NCBI GenBank assembly: GCA_040766885.1
Contig: JAXGPP010000015.1
Location: forward strand, 1 to 64,000
Length of the DNA stretch: 64,000 bases
Direction: 5' to 3'
Source: JAXGPP01 sp040766885
GTDB lineage: Bacteria > Planctomycetota > Planctomycetia > Pirellulales > Thermoguttaceae
Shown here: one piece after another, positions 52,955-62,173 of the stretch
Layout of the letters: every line of letters starts with the position of its first letter
Position numbering within the stretch: position 1 is the stretch's first letter
Program-made: the position numbers and the translations under genes
The notes under the pieces: generated by a model
The model's input: the letters and a program-made list of their open reading frames with translations, nothing else
What the model was told of the DNA's origin: nothing
Database searches by the model: none

Positions 52955-55210
52955 TCACCGGCCGCTCTTCACATCCAGCCCCTCCAGGATCTCTGCCGCC
53001 TGCTTCTTGAACTCGTCGGTCTCCTGTTCCGACTCGACGACCGACTCCAGATACGCCCTGGATTTCTCAGTCGCCACTCCCCTGAGCGCCCGGAATTCCT
53101 GCGAACGCGTGTAGCCGTTCGTCTCCTCGGCCAGCGCGCGGAGCAGCCCCTCCTCGACGATCGGCTTCGCTTCCTCGGTCACCCCATAGGTCAGCCCCCA
53201 CGCCGCCCGGCCGCTGTTGTTCCAATCCGGATCGGCCAGTTCCTCGACCAGCCGCCGGGCGACCGCCGGGCTCTTGCTCTTCATCGTGCTCAGCGCGAAG
53301 TAAATCGCGCTGCCGTGATGCTTAGGCTCATGCGACAACTCGATGAGCCGTTCATCGAATTCCGGCGACGAATACTGCCCCCACATCGAACGCAATGTGT
53401 CTTCGATGACCTTCGGATCGGAATCCTTCAAGAGCTTCATGAGTGCCGGAATCACCTTCTCGGCCTGCTTTCCCTGGGCCATCTGGATGATCGCGCCGCC
53501 GACACTGCCCCGCACCCGCGCCGATGGGTCGTCGACCATCGCAAGCACCTGCGTCAGGTCTTCGCCGGTCGGCTCCAGGCCGGGCAGCACCCGCACGGCC
53601 ATTTCGCGTGTCACCGCGTCCTCCGCCTTCAAGAGCGGGATCACCAGCGGCCGGAACGGCTCGCGGTCGAACTTCGCCGGCAGGGCCGCCGCCAGCGCCC
53701 TCAGCCCCTGCGCTGCCGACTCGCCCGCGAGCAGTTCGCGCACCTTCTCCAGTGCCTCCGTTCGCCGCGCCGCATCATCGCGCTGTAGAATCTCCTTTGC
53801 CAGCGCCCGCAAAGACTCGTGGTCGGACTCGGAACGGACTGACGCTGGCTCGCCCATGTTGCCCTCAGAGATCAACGACTCAAGGAATTCCTGCAATTGC
53901 GCCTCGGTCGGCATCTGCCCTTCGCCGACAAGCAGAACCGTCTTGATGCGCCATTGATCCTGCGACCGCACCAGGGCATAGCCCGCGCGAAACGGGCCGG
54001 GTACTTCCGGAAGATCGAGTTTGATCGGCGTCGTGAAGGCAACCGCCGCTCCACCCCGGACGATCGTCTTATCGAAGACCGCCGGCGGCAAGATCTCGAG
54101 CTTCACGTTGAGTTTCGCACCAGGGGCCATGAACTTCCTGATGTCCTCTTTCCGCTTCACCGCCGCCAGGAACTCGTGAACTGTCTTCTCGACCGCCGCC
54201 TGCTCACCGTGGGTGCCGTACGCCGGGGCCGCTGGCTTGCTGCCTTTCGAACCGAGCGGATGCACGCCAATGAAACTCGCGTACTCGAATGCAAATTGTT
54301 GCGCCAGTGCCGTCACCTTCGCGATCGCTTCGTCCCGTTGCTTCACCGTCATATCATCCGACGCAATCGCCACCTCCAACACGGTATGCTGCCGGTCGAG
54401 CACTCCTTTGAGCAATTCCGGCAGCGACTCCCAGGTCGTTGACTGGCCCTCAAACGTCATCCTGTCTGGTCCGACAACAACGCGGACGAAGTGGCGGATC
54501 GCCTTTCCAGCCGATTCGGCTGCAACAGACTCGCCGGGAGGCACTTGGATGGACAGATTACCATAGAACGCCTCGTCCCCGCGGAGAACGACGAACTTCA
54601 GTGGGCCCAGACTCTCCAGTTCGGGGCGGCTGAGAATGTAATCCAGATTCGAGAGCGACGCTGTCTCCCACTTGTGCAGACCGACCAGGATATCGCCTTT
54701 GCGAATTCCCTCTCGATCCGCCGGACTGTCCGGCCGCACGGCGCGGACGAGCAGACCGCCACTGTACCGGGTTCGGTATTCCTCTCCGAGAGAGGCTGGC
54801 TGAAGTTCCAGGCCGAGCGTCTGCCACGGTGACCGGGAATCCGGTTGTTCGATCGTCTCGCGCGGCAGCGGAGCAAGGGCGTCTGCCTCCGCCGGTTCAG
54901 GCAGCCTGGTGAGATGGATCTCAATCCGCGCGATCTTTCCCGTTTCCAGCGTGAGCTTGCGGACCTCCCCCTGAAACCCCTCCATCTCGACGTGCACGGT
55001 GACCTTCTTTGCCCCCTCCAACTCCAGCAAGCAATCCGATTCCGCCGGCGGAAGGCCATCGACCAGCACCTTGGCCCCGCTGGGGATCGTGCGTACGTAA
55101 AGCTGCGTCGTGGCGGTCGCGGCCGCCTTGATGTCCTGCCGCTCTGCCGCCAGAGAAGTATGAAGCCCCGCCGACAACATGCCCAATAGAACCCATCCGA
55201 CCGCTCGCAT
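52955..55210 (-). CDS. Exported PEGA-PDZ-HEAT repeat protein
   Basis: A 751-residue protein with a signal peptide (VGWVLLGMLSAGLHTSLAAE). Residues ~35-105 form a PEGA domain (LYVRTIPSGAKVLVDGLPP). Residues ~130-215 form a PDZ domain (LGLELQPASL, VRAVRPDSPADREGIRKGDILVGL). A middle region of unknown fold (~220-455) follows, then HEAT-like repeats to the end (VTREMAVRVLPGLEPTGEDL; ARVRGSVGGAIIQMAQGKQ; PKVIEDTLRSMWGQ). No protease motif is seen. A periplasmic binding or scaffold role is likely. It is divergent from the sigma factor/kinase pair, whose kinase also has a PEGA domain. Confidence 0.78.
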   Translation of the reverse strand: MRAVGWVLLGMLSAGLHTSLAAERQDIKAAATATTQLYVRTIPSGAKVLVDGLPPAESDCLLELEGAKKVTVHVEMEGFQGEVRKLTLETGKIARIEIHLTRLPEPAEADALAPLPRETIEQPDSRSPWQTLGLELQPASLGEEYRTRYSGGLLVRAVRPDSPADREGIRKGDILVGLHKWETASLSNLDYILSRPELESLGPLKFVVLRGDEAFYGNLSIQVPPGESVAAESAGKAIRHFVRVVVGPDRMTFEGQSTTWESLPELLKGVLDRQHTVLEVAIASDDMTVKQRDEAIAKVTALAQQFAFEYASFIGVHPLGSKGSKPAAPAYGTHGEQAAVEKTVHEFLAAVKRKEDIRKFMAPGAKLNVKLEILPPAVFDKTIVRGGAAVAFTTPIKLDLPEVPGPFRAGYALVRSQDQWRIKTVLLVGEGQMPTEAQLQEFLESLISEGNMGEPASVRSESDHESLRALAKEILQRDDAARRTEALEKVRELLAGESAAQGLRALAAALPAKFDREPFRPLVIPLLKAEDAVTREMAVRVLPGLEPTGEDLTQVLAMVDDPSARVRGSVGGAIIQMAQGKQAEKVIPALMKLLKDSDPKVIEDTLRSMWGQYSSPEFDERLIELSHEPKHHGSAIYFALSTMKSKSPAVARRLVEELADPDWNNSGRAAWGLTYGVTEEAKPIVEEGLLRALAEETNGYTRSQEFRALRGVATEKSRAYLESVVESEQETDEFKKQAAEILEGLDVKSGR

Positions 55211-55429
55211 CGTCCCTTCTCCCCGCCCGCTGGGCGCGCAATTGTCCCCTCTCCTAAAGTAACAGACGCCGACTTGCCGGCAATGCCCGGCGCTCGCCCC
55301 TCCGTCACATAGGAGAATGCGCGAACTCAGCCGGATTTGCCCGGATTCTTCTCCGATTCATCGTTTTCTTCTCCAGCGGCGCACGCCATTGGCGTTGATG
55401 TCTCATCCCCCCGCGCGCAGAATGATCAT

Positions 55430-56128
55430 ATGGCGAACACCACGCATCCGAGCCTCTTGGAGCAGCTTCGTGACGGCGGCAGCCCGCTCGCCTGGGACGA
55501 ATTCTTCAGCCGCTACTGGTCCGTGATCTATCGCTACGCCCGGGGCCAGGGCTGCACGGAACACACGGCGGAGGAAATCGTTCAGGAGGTCATGCTCAAG
55601 GTCTTCCGCTACTGCGACACATTCAATCACGACCGCCAGCAGGGCCAGTTCCGCCGTTGGCTGGCCAAGGTGGTGCGCCACCAGGTGGCCGACTTTCGCC
55701 GCCGGCCTTCCGCCCGGATCCGCCCCACCGGCGGCGATGGCCCGTCAATCGAGCCCGAGCCGGTATCAGAGGGGGCCTCGCCCGACGAAACTTGGGAAGA
55801 GGCGTTTGAGGGTGGACTGCTCCTGGTACTCCTCGATGTCATTCGGCAGGAGTCCGACCCGCGTGATTATCTAGCTTTTGAACTCGTCGCCCTGAGTGAT
55901 CTGCCCCCGGAAGAAGCAGCCCGGATCACTGGGCTCTCGCGGGGCGCTGTCTACCGGACACGGCGGCGCATGCTCGCCCGACTCCGTGAGCTCGCCGGGC
56001 CATACGACGAGGGCCGTTTGCACCAGCGGGTAAGACAGGCGATTGAGGAGCGGCCCTCGCCGGCTCGCGAGCGGTCGCTCACCCGTCGTGTCGAACAGTC
56101 GCTCGCCTCACGCGGAGATCGGTCATGA
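55430..56128 (+). CDS. ECF-type sigma factor
   Basis: About 232 residues from the ATG at 55430 (open to 55337). Region 2 is FFSRYWSVIYRYARGQG with EEIVQEVMLKVFRYCDTF; region 4 is LPPEEAARITGLSRGAVYRTRRRML. The region between is long and polar, and the C-terminal ~40 residues form a basic extension. It ends in a four-base overlap (ATGA) with a kinase gene. Sigma factor-kinase pairs are a known planctomycete arrangement in which the kinase may act as the signal input. Confidence 0.88.
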   Translation: MANTTHPSLLEQLRDGGSPLAWDEFFSRYWSVIYRYARGQGCTEHTAEEIVQEVMLKVFRYCDTFNHDRQQGQFRRWLAKVVRHQVADFRRRPSARIRPTGGDGPSIEPEPVSEGASPDETWEEAFEGGLLLVLLDVIRQESDPRDYLAFELVALSDLPPEEAARITGLSRGAVYRTRRRMLARLRELAGPYDEGRLHQRVRQAIEERPSPARERSLTRRVEQSLASRGDRS

Positions 56129-57303
56129 CCGCCCGCGTTCCAGCCGACGATCTAGGTCCCCCCGCCACCCCTCCACGGATTCCCGATTTCGACCTCATCC
56201 GGCCGATAGGGCAGGGGGGCTTCGGTCAGGTATGGCTTGCCGCCAACCAGACCACTGGCCAATGGCGGGCCATCAAGCTCATTCCGCTTCGCGGTGCTCG
56301 CAATCCGGCCGGGCGCGAGATCACGTCGCTGGTGCGTCTGGAGAAGAATCTGCTCCACCGCCACGAAAGCCTGCTGGCGATCCACCACGTCGGCAAGACC
56401 GACGAGCACCTGTTCTACGTTATGGATCTGGCCGATGACCTCTCCGGCGGCTGCTCTCCGGCAGAGGAGTACCGGCCGGCCACGCTCGAAGCATATCTTG
56501 AACGCGGGCCGCTGGAAACCGACCTTTGCCTCCGCTCGGCCGAAGAGCTTCTCGACGGCCTGGCCTCGCTCCACGCCGCTGGAATGGTCCACCGCGACGT
56601 GAAGCCGGCGAACTGCCTGTTCGTCGGCGGCAGTCTGAAACTGGCCGACTTCGGCCTCTTGGTCGAGGCCGGGCCGCAGATCTCCCGTCTCGGCACCCAA
56701 ACCTACATGCCGCCCGACGGCCGGATGGATGCCCGCGCCGACGTCTACGCCGCCGGACTGGTGATCTACGAAATGGTGAGCGGCCTGCCCGCGGAGCGTT
56801 TCCCGCAACTCGCAGCGCGCGCCAAGGAGGTCGCCGCCGAGCCCAAGCTGACCGCTTTGGTCCAACTCGCACTACGAGCTTGCTCCGCGGAACCCGCGGC
56901 GCGTTTCCGCAACGCCCGGGAGATGCGCGAAGACCTCTGCGCACGTCGCCGCGCTGCGGAGACTCAACCCACCCTCCACAGTCGCTCACGACTCATTCCG
57001 GCGGCCTTGGCAGCGTTGCTCCTCGTCGCGATTCTCGCCTGGGCAGCCTGGTTCATACCGCCCGGGCGAACTCACGTGAACTTCATTACTAATCCTTTCG
57101 AAGCCACAATCTACCTGGACGGCCGCCTGATGCAGCGCGACGGCGTCCCCTACCGCACGCCCTGCACGATCGAGGACCTCCCCGCGCGGCCTCATCACGT
57201 TGAGTTTCGCCTCGAAGGCCGGGCGCCGCTCGATGCTGGCGAGCAGGACTTCTCTGAGATCCGGCAGATCATGGCCCGCTGGACCATGGAAACGAGAGAA
57301 TGA
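56125..57303 (+). CDS. Membrane Ser/Thr protein kinase with PEGA domain
   Basis: A 392-residue Hanks-type kinase. Residues ~17-275: glycine loop (PIGQGGFGQVWLA), AIKLIPL, HRDVKPANCL and ADFGLL are all intact, so it is likely active. A membrane helix at ~291-312 (LIPAALAALLLVAILAWAAWFI) leads to a periplasmic PEGA domain (FEATIYLDGRLMQ...PARPHHVEFRLEG). PEGA domains are thought to bind envelope components, so this is a plausible envelope sensor coupled to the upstream ECF sigma factor, with which it overlaps. Confidence 0.92.
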   Translation: MTARVPADDLGPPATPPRIPDFDLIRPIGQGGFGQVWLAANQTTGQWRAIKLIPLRGARNPAGREITSLVRLEKNLLHRHESLLAIHHVGKTDEHLFYVMDLADDLSGGCSPAEEYRPATLEAYLERGPLETDLCLRSAEELLDGLASLHAAGMVHRDVKPANCLFVGGSLKLADFGLLVEAGPQISRLGTQTYMPPDGRMDARADVYAAGLVIYEMVSGLPAERFPQLAARAKEVAAEPKLTALVQLALRACSAEPAARFRNAREMREDLCARRRAAETQPTLHSRSRLIPAALAALLLVAILAWAAWFIPPGRTHVNFITNPFEATIYLDGRLMQRDGVPYRTPCTIEDLPARPHHVEFRLEGRAPLDAGEQDFSEIRQIMARWTMETRE

Positions 57304-57320
57304 CGGCAAGACAAGCCGTG

Positions 57321-57350
57321 TTGGTGCGCCCGGGGCGCTCCGTCTATAAT
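57321..57350 (+). promoter_or_regulatory. Promoter of the EEP-family gene
   Basis: TTGGTG (57321-57326), 18 bp, TATAAT (57345-57350), 27 bp before the ATG at 57377, with CAGGAGG between as the ribosome site. Confidence 0.6.
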
Positions 57351-57376
57351 GGCCGGCCTGAAACAGGAGGAACCCT

Positions 57377-58198
57377 ATGCTCACCCGCCGTATTCTGCTC
57401 GTGGTCTTGGCAGGCGTACTTGCCACAGGCCGAATCGCCGTAGCCCAGCCTTCCCCGCTTCGCGTGCTGACGTACAACATCCACCATGGTGCCGGAACGG
57501 ATCAGCGACTCGACCTGGCACGGATTGCCGAAGTAATCAAGCAGGCCCGGCCCGACCTTGTTGCGCTGCAGGAGATCGACGTTCAGACCGGGCGTTCCAA
57601 CGGTGTCGATCAGGCGGCCGAGTTGTCCCGGCTCACGGGCATGCACGGCGCGTTTGGCAAGGCCATGGACTATGACGGCGGGCAGTACGGCGTGGCCGTG
57701 CTGTCGCGATTTCCGCTGATCGAAGTCGAGAACTTCCCGCTGCCCAACAAGCCGCCCCGCGCGCCCCCGGCTGCCGAAAAGCGCGAGCAGATTCACGAAC
57801 CGCGGGCGGCGCTGGTGGTTCGAGTCCGCCCCACGGGTGCTCCAACTGACATCTGGTTCGCGTGCACCCATCTCGACCACCTCAGTTCCGAAATGCGGAT
57901 CTGTCAGGCCGAGAAGATCGGTTCGTCGCTGGCAGCCAAGGCCGACTTGCCCGCGATCCTGGCGGGCGACCTGAACGCCACTCCCCGCAGCGCCACGATG
58001 GTGCTGCTCTCCAAGTTCTGGACCGACACCGCCGCCAAGGATCCGGCGCCCACCGCCCCGGCCGGAGAACCGCGATCGAAAATCGACTATGTCCTCTTCC
58101 GTCCGGCGGAGCAGTGGCGCACGGCCGAAGTCCGGGTGCTTGACGAGGCCGTTGCGTCAGACCATCGACCGTTCCTCGCCGTATTGGAGTGGCAATAG
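57377..58198 (+). CDS. Secreted endonuclease/exonuclease/phosphatase-family protein
   Basis: A 273-residue protein with a signal peptide (RILLVVLAGVLATGRIAVAQ). The EEP fold motifs are complete: LTYNIHHG, LVALQEID, a THLDH strand, ILAGDLNATP, SKIDYVLF and the catalytic SDHRPFLAVL. Members cleave phosphodiesters in nucleic acids or phospholipids; being exported, it may act on environmental DNA or lipid heads. The gene has its own strong promoter. Confidence 0.9.
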   Translation: MLTRRILLVVLAGVLATGRIAVAQPSPLRVLTYNIHHGAGTDQRLDLARIAEVIKQARPDLVALQEIDVQTGRSNGVDQAAELSRLTGMHGAFGKAMDYDGGQYGVAVLSRFPLIEVENFPLPNKPPRAPPAAEKREQIHEPRAALVVRVRPTGAPTDIWFACTHLDHLSSEMRICQAEKIGSSLAAKADLPAILAGDLNATPRSATMVLLSKFWTDTAAKDPAPTAPAGEPRSKIDYVLFRPAEQWRTAEVRVLDEAVASDHRPFLAVLEWQ

Positions 58199-58308
58199 GA
58201 GGACGCCCCCTCTATCGGTGCATTTACCGGCTCGCCCAATGTCCAACAATTGGCATAGAGGAGGTGGATAAGACTCTCTTTCCAACCCTTTGTCACTGGA
58301 GGCGAGCC

Positions 58309-58497
58309 ATGCACGAGAATATCCGTCTGTCGGACGCCGAGTGGGGCCTGATCCAGGAATTGCTCGAACACGAACTTCGTGAACTCCCCCAGGAGATTCA
58401 TCATACCCGTACCGCGAGTGTTCGAGAGGAATTGAACGAGCGTCGTCGCATGGTGACGACGCTGCTGGAGCGATTGCGAGCCCCCACGGCTGTGTAG
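58309..58497 (+). CDS. Small conserved-looking protein
   Basis: A 62-residue protein from an ATG with GGAGG seven bases upstream; the longer frame from 58189 overlaps the EEP gene and lacks protein character. It reads as two amphipathic helices (WGLIQELLEHELRELPQEI, then VREELNERRRMVTTLLERLR) joined by HHTRTAS. Family and function are not recognised. Confidence 0.6.
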   Translation: MHENIRLSDAEWGLIQELLEHELRELPQEIHHTRTASVREELNERRRMVTTLLERLRAPTAV

Positions 58498-58514
58498 TCA
58501 TCTCTCGGGAAGTC

Positions 58515-58566
58515 GGCGGCTCGCATCATTCTGGCGGCCGGGGATACGACAAGCCAGCGAGCCGCC
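58515..58566. terminator. Possible terminator hairpin after the small gene
   Basis: GGCGGCTCGC and GCGAGCCGCC are perfect 10-bp inverted arms 32 bases apart, 17 bp after the stop at 58497. There is no clean T-run, so termination is only possible. Confidence 0.4.
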
Positions 58567-58670
58567 GCCTGTTCTCTGGCCGGGCATCGCGACTCCCAGC
58601 CGTACCGCAAACGGCCCTTCTCGGAGGCGCCGGGTGATTCTCGCGCGATGACCCGGCAACCCTCGGCGTC

Positions 58671-58698
58671 TTGCATCCTCCGCGGCGGGGGCTATCCT
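58671..58698 (+). promoter_or_regulatory. Possible promoter of the sugar-acid cluster
   Basis: TTGCAT (58671-58676), 16 bp, TATCCT (58693-58698), 63 bp before the ATG at 58761. Confidence 0.45.
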
Positions 58699-58760
58699 GG
58701 GACGGTACTGGGATTTCGTTCCTGATAGACGCCCTCAACATCCGCACCTGGGGAGATGGC

Positions 58761-59711
58761 ATGGCTCGCTGGCTCAATCTTGCGACTCTTTACTCCTTGA
58801 CTTTCCTTCTCATCGCTGCTTCCAGCGCCGCCGAAACCGGCCGCGTCGAAGTGGCTCGCGACGATCAGGCGGGCCAGCTTCGAGTGTCGATCGATGGCCG
58901 CGAGGCATTGGTGTACTGCTACGGCGCCGACCTCGACTTGCCTCATTACTACCCGGTGCGGAGCCCGTCGGGCCGGTCGATGACCATCCAGCATCCGGAT
59001 CCCTACCCGCACCACCGTTCCTTCTGGTTTGCCGATACGGTGCAACTGGCCGGCCAGCGCCAGGCAAGCATCTACAACTCGCTTTACAGCCGCGTTGATA
59101 AAAAAGACCCGAAGAGCCCCCTGCGCGATCGCAGCCGGCACGTCGAGTTTCTCAAGAGCGACAATCCGGCCGTGATTCGCGACAAGCTCGTGTGGGAAAT
59201 GGACCAGACCACGCCGATCCTTGACGAGCTTCGCGAGGTTCGCGTCGTTCCGCTGGGCGAGGGCGAGTACTTCCTCGACATGACTTTCACCGTCACCGCG
59301 TCCTATGGTGACGTGACCTTCGTTAGCGACTGGGTGCACTACGCCTGGCCGTTTGTCCGCATGACGCCCGAGTTCTCCGTCGACAAGGGCGGCAAGATCG
59401 TCAATTCAGAAGGTGGTGTCAATCAGGAAGGCACCAACGGTAAAGAGGCCGTGTGGGTCGACTACACCGGTGCCGGCGGCGAGGGGCTGGCGATCTTCAG
59501 CCATCCGCAGAATGAGCATCCCCACAAGTGGCTCACCCGCGACTACGGCTGCTTTGGCCCGCGGCGGATCGACGCCAAGAGCGGCAATCCTTTCACGCTC
59601 AAGAAAGGTGACTCGATGGTCCAGCGGGCTGGTGTGCTCGTGCATCGCGGCGACTTGGCTGGCGGCAAGGTCGCCGAGCGCTACCACCAGTATGCCGAAG
59701 GAAAACTCTGA
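58761..59711 (+). CDS. DUF6807 (PmoA-family) secreted protein
   Basis: 316 residues from the ATG at 58761 (GGGGAGATGGC upstream; the frame is open to 58671), with a signal peptide ending IAASSAAE. Typical family strings are YYPVRSPSGRSMT, DPYPHHRSFWFA and a central WVDYTGAGGEGLAIF. Despite the name PmoA-family, it is not a methane monooxygenase subunit; related proteins are common in planctomycete carbohydrate clusters. It leads a set of co-directional genes for sugar or sugar-acid breakdown. Confidence 0.82.
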   Translation: MARWLNLATLYSLTFLLIAASSAAETGRVEVARDDQAGQLRVSIDGREALVYCYGADLDLPHYYPVRSPSGRSMTIQHPDPYPHHRSFWFADTVQLAGQRQASIYNSLYSRVDKKDPKSPLRDRSRHVEFLKSDNPAVIRDKLVWEMDQTTPILDELREVRVVPLGEGEYFLDMTFTVTASYGDVTFVSDWVHYAWPFVRMTPEFSVDKGGKIVNSEGGVNQEGTNGKEAVWVDYTGAGGEGLAIFSHPQNEHPHKWLTRDYGCFGPRRIDAKSGNPFTLKKGDSMVQRAGVLVHRGDLAGGKVAERYHQYAEGKL

Positions 59712-59815
59712 GCGGAAGTCGGTCCATTTTCCGGCAAGGATGCGCAGTCCATGCCTGACTGGCACGCCCCTCGCCCCCTTCACCGGCAGTCAACTTTCTT
59801 TGCACGGAGGTCCCC

Positions 59816-60940
59816 GTGGCGACGATCGACCGCATCGAAGTCTTCCCGGCCCTGTATCCGGCCGTCGGGTATTTCAAGTTCTTCGAAGGCCCACGGGGCA
59901 CCTACGGCCGTGCCGCGGTGTTCGTGAAGATCACCGCCGACGATGGCACGATCGGCTGGGGGCAGAGTGTCCCCAGCTACACGTGGAGCGACGAGACGCT
60001 TGAGACGGCGGCCGTCGTCATCCGCGACTACCTCACCCCCACGCTCCTCGGCCGCGATCCGACCGACATCGCCGGCGCCCACGAGGCAATGAACCGCGGC
60101 GTGGCCGCCGGGTTCACGCTGGGAATGCCCATCGCCCGCTCGGGATTGGATTTCGCCCTCCACGACCTGGCCGGCAAACTCACATCGAAACCGGTCGCCG
60201 AAATGTGGGGGCGCAAACCCGGCGGGACTGTCACGCTGAGCTGGACGGTCAATGTCCGCACGCTCGATGAGACAGAGCCGCTCCTCGAAGCCGGCTGGCA
60301 GCGCGGCTACCGCAACTTCAACATCAAGGTCGGGCCGGACCCGAGATTCGACGTGGAACTGGCCCGCATCGTCCGCCGCCGGGCCCCCGACGGCTTCCTC
60401 TGGGCCGACGCCAACGGCGGCTATGACCTGGAAGCGGCGCTGGAAGCGGCCCCGCTGCTTGCCGACGCCGGGGTCGACGTGCTCGAGGCGCCGCTGCGGC
60501 CCAACCGGCTGAGCGGATACCAGCAACTCACCCGGCAGGCCGCGCTGCCGATCCTCATGGATGAAGGCGTGGTCACGCCGGTTGATCTCGAGGAGTTCAT
60601 CCGCCTGGGCATGCTCAACGGTGTGGCGATGAAGGCCTCGCGAACGGGCGGCCTGGTCAACGCCCGGCGGCAGATCGAAATGCTCCTCGATCGCGGCATG
60701 ATGTGGCTCGGCAGCGGATTGTGCGACCCCGACATTTCACTGGCCGCGCATCTGGCGCTCTACGCGGCCTACGGCCTCGACAAGCCCGCCGCGCTGAATG
60801 GGCCGCAGTTCCTCGATCGCGATGTGCTTGCCCAACCGCTTGACATCGCCGGTGATCAGGCAGTCGCACCGGTCGGCCCGGGACTTGGCATCGCCGTCGA
60901 CGAAGACAAGGTCCGCCAGTTGGCCGCGCACTCGGTCTGA
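59816..60940 (+). CDS. Mandelate racemase/muconate lactonizing enzyme-family protein
   Basis: A 374-residue enolase-superfamily enzyme; GTG start five bases after CACGGAGG. The capping domain precedes a barrel with metal ligands in WADANGGYD, LEAPL and LMDEGVV, and the lysine-bearing NIKVG and MKASRTGG segments. The second-strand Lys-x-Lys appears as Asn-Ile-Lys, so only one lysine is kept there. Likely role: dehydration or epimerisation of a sugar acid. Neighbours include a mannonate-dehydratase-like gene and an oxidoreductase. Confidence 0.88.
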   Translation: MATIDRIEVFPALYPAVGYFKFFEGPRGTYGRAAVFVKITADDGTIGWGQSVPSYTWSDETLETAAVVIRDYLTPTLLGRDPTDIAGAHEAMNRGVAAGFTLGMPIARSGLDFALHDLAGKLTSKPVAEMWGRKPGGTVTLSWTVNVRTLDETEPLLEAGWQRGYRNFNIKVGPDPRFDVELARIVRRRAPDGFLWADANGGYDLEAALEAAPLLADAGVDVLEAPLRPNRLSGYQQLTRQAALPILMDEGVVTPVDLEEFIRLGMLNGVAMKASRTGGLVNARRQIEMLLDRGMMWLGSGLCDPDISLAAHLALYAAYGLDKPAALNGPQFLDRDVLAQPLDIAGDQAVAPVGPGLGIAVDEDKVRQLAAHSV

Positions 60941-60955
60941 CGCCTTCTCCGGCCG

Positions 60956-60984
60956 ATTGACCCGCCGCGCCGCGTGCCTTATCA
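60956..60984 (+). promoter_or_regulatory. Promoter of the URO-D-family gene
   Basis: TTGACC (60956-60961), 17 bp, TATCAT (60979-60984), 38 bp before the ATG at 61023. Confidence 0.5.
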
Positions 60985-61022
60985 TCCGGGATCAAATCCA
61001 GTCCCTACGCATTCGCATTCCC

Positions 61023-62063
61023 ATGACTGATCCCCAGTGGAACGACTTGCTTCGGGTGCTCCGGGGCGAGCGTCTCAAAACGTTGCCTGCCGGCCTGATC
61101 ATCGACTCCCCCTGGCTTCCCGGCTGGGCCGGTATGACAATCCTCGATTACCTGGCCAGCGACTCCCGATGGCTGTCGGCCAATCTCAAAGTCGAAGAAC
61201 GGTTTCCCGACGTCTGGTTCCTGCCCGGCTTCTGGTCCGAGTTCGGCATGTGCACCGAGCCTTCCGCCTTTGGCGCGCGGTGCCGCTTCTTTGAAGACGC
61301 CTTCCCCAGCGTCGACAAGTGCCTTTACGACTACAGCGAGATCTGCCGGGTGAAGAAACCCGATCCGCGGACCGACGGCTTGCTGCCGCTGGTTACCAAA
61401 CGCCTCGAGCACACGCGCCGCGACATCGAGAAGGCTGGCCACCGCATTCGCTTCGCCGTGGCCCGCGGACCGCTCAATATCGCCTCTTACCTGCTCGGCC
61501 ACACCGAGTTCCTCCTTGGCATCAAGATCAATCCCGATGAGACGCACCAGCTTCTCCGCGTGGTGACCGACTTCCTCGTCGATTGGCTGGAACTCCAGGC
61601 CCGCACGTTCGACACGATCGAAGGCGTGCTTCTGCTGGACGATCTGCTGGGTTTCATCGGCGACGCCGACTTCCGCGAGTTCGCGCTCCCCTACCTGCGA
61701 GACCTGTACGGAGCGATCAACGTTCCGGTCAAGGCCCTCCATAACGATGCCCGCGGCATGATCACGGCGAAATACCTCGAGGAACTCGGCGTAAACCTGT
61801 TCAACTTCGCCTTCGAGCACAGCCTCAGCCAGATGCGCCAGTGGGCAGGGGAGGGCGTCACGCTCCTGGGCAATATCCCGCCGCGCGACGTGCTGGGCCG
61901 CGGCACCCCCGCCGACGTCCACCGCAGCGCGGCGGAGTCGCTGGCGACGCTCGGCGACCACCGTCGGCTCATCCTGTCGGCTGGCGGCGGCACGCCGCCC
62001 GCCACTCCCGCGGAGAACATCGACGCCCTCGCGGCCGCGGCCCGAGCAGCCTCCACCGCCTGA
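61023..62063 (+). CDS. Uroporphyrinogen decarboxylase (URO-D)-family protein
   Basis: A 346-residue barrel protein of the URO-D/MtaA superfamily. The ATG at 61023 follows a promoter; upstream frame to 60798 overlaps the enolase-superfamily gene. It has a glycine-rich LPGWAGMTILDYL N-terminal part, the ARGPLNIASYLLG helix, LLLDDLLGFIG and VKALHNDARGM, and a C-terminal NIPPRDVLGRGTP as in URO-D-like methyltransferases. It lacks a clear HemE N-terminal substrate signature, so haem synthesis is unlikely; such genes recur in planctomycete sugar clusters with unknown reaction. Confidence 0.82.
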   Translation: MTDPQWNDLLRVLRGERLKTLPAGLIIDSPWLPGWAGMTILDYLASDSRWLSANLKVEERFPDVWFLPGFWSEFGMCTEPSAFGARCRFFEDAFPSVDKCLYDYSEICRVKKPDPRTDGLLPLVTKRLEHTRRDIEKAGHRIRFAVARGPLNIASYLLGHTEFLLGIKINPDETHQLLRVVTDFLVDWLELQARTFDTIEGVLLLDDLLGFIGDADFREFALPYLRDLYGAINVPVKALHNDARGMITAKYLEELGVNLFNFAFEHSLSQMRQWAGEGVTLLGNIPPRDVLGRGTPADVHRSAAESLATLGDHRRLILSAGGGTPPATPAENIDALAAAARAASTA

Positions 62064-62173
62064 GGCCCACGCGAAAACGCAAACCCATACCGTCACCACA
62101 CAACTCCCTGTAAGACGGAATTCCATTCCGTCCCACCATACACACACCCCACACAACCCTCAGGATCGGCGAC

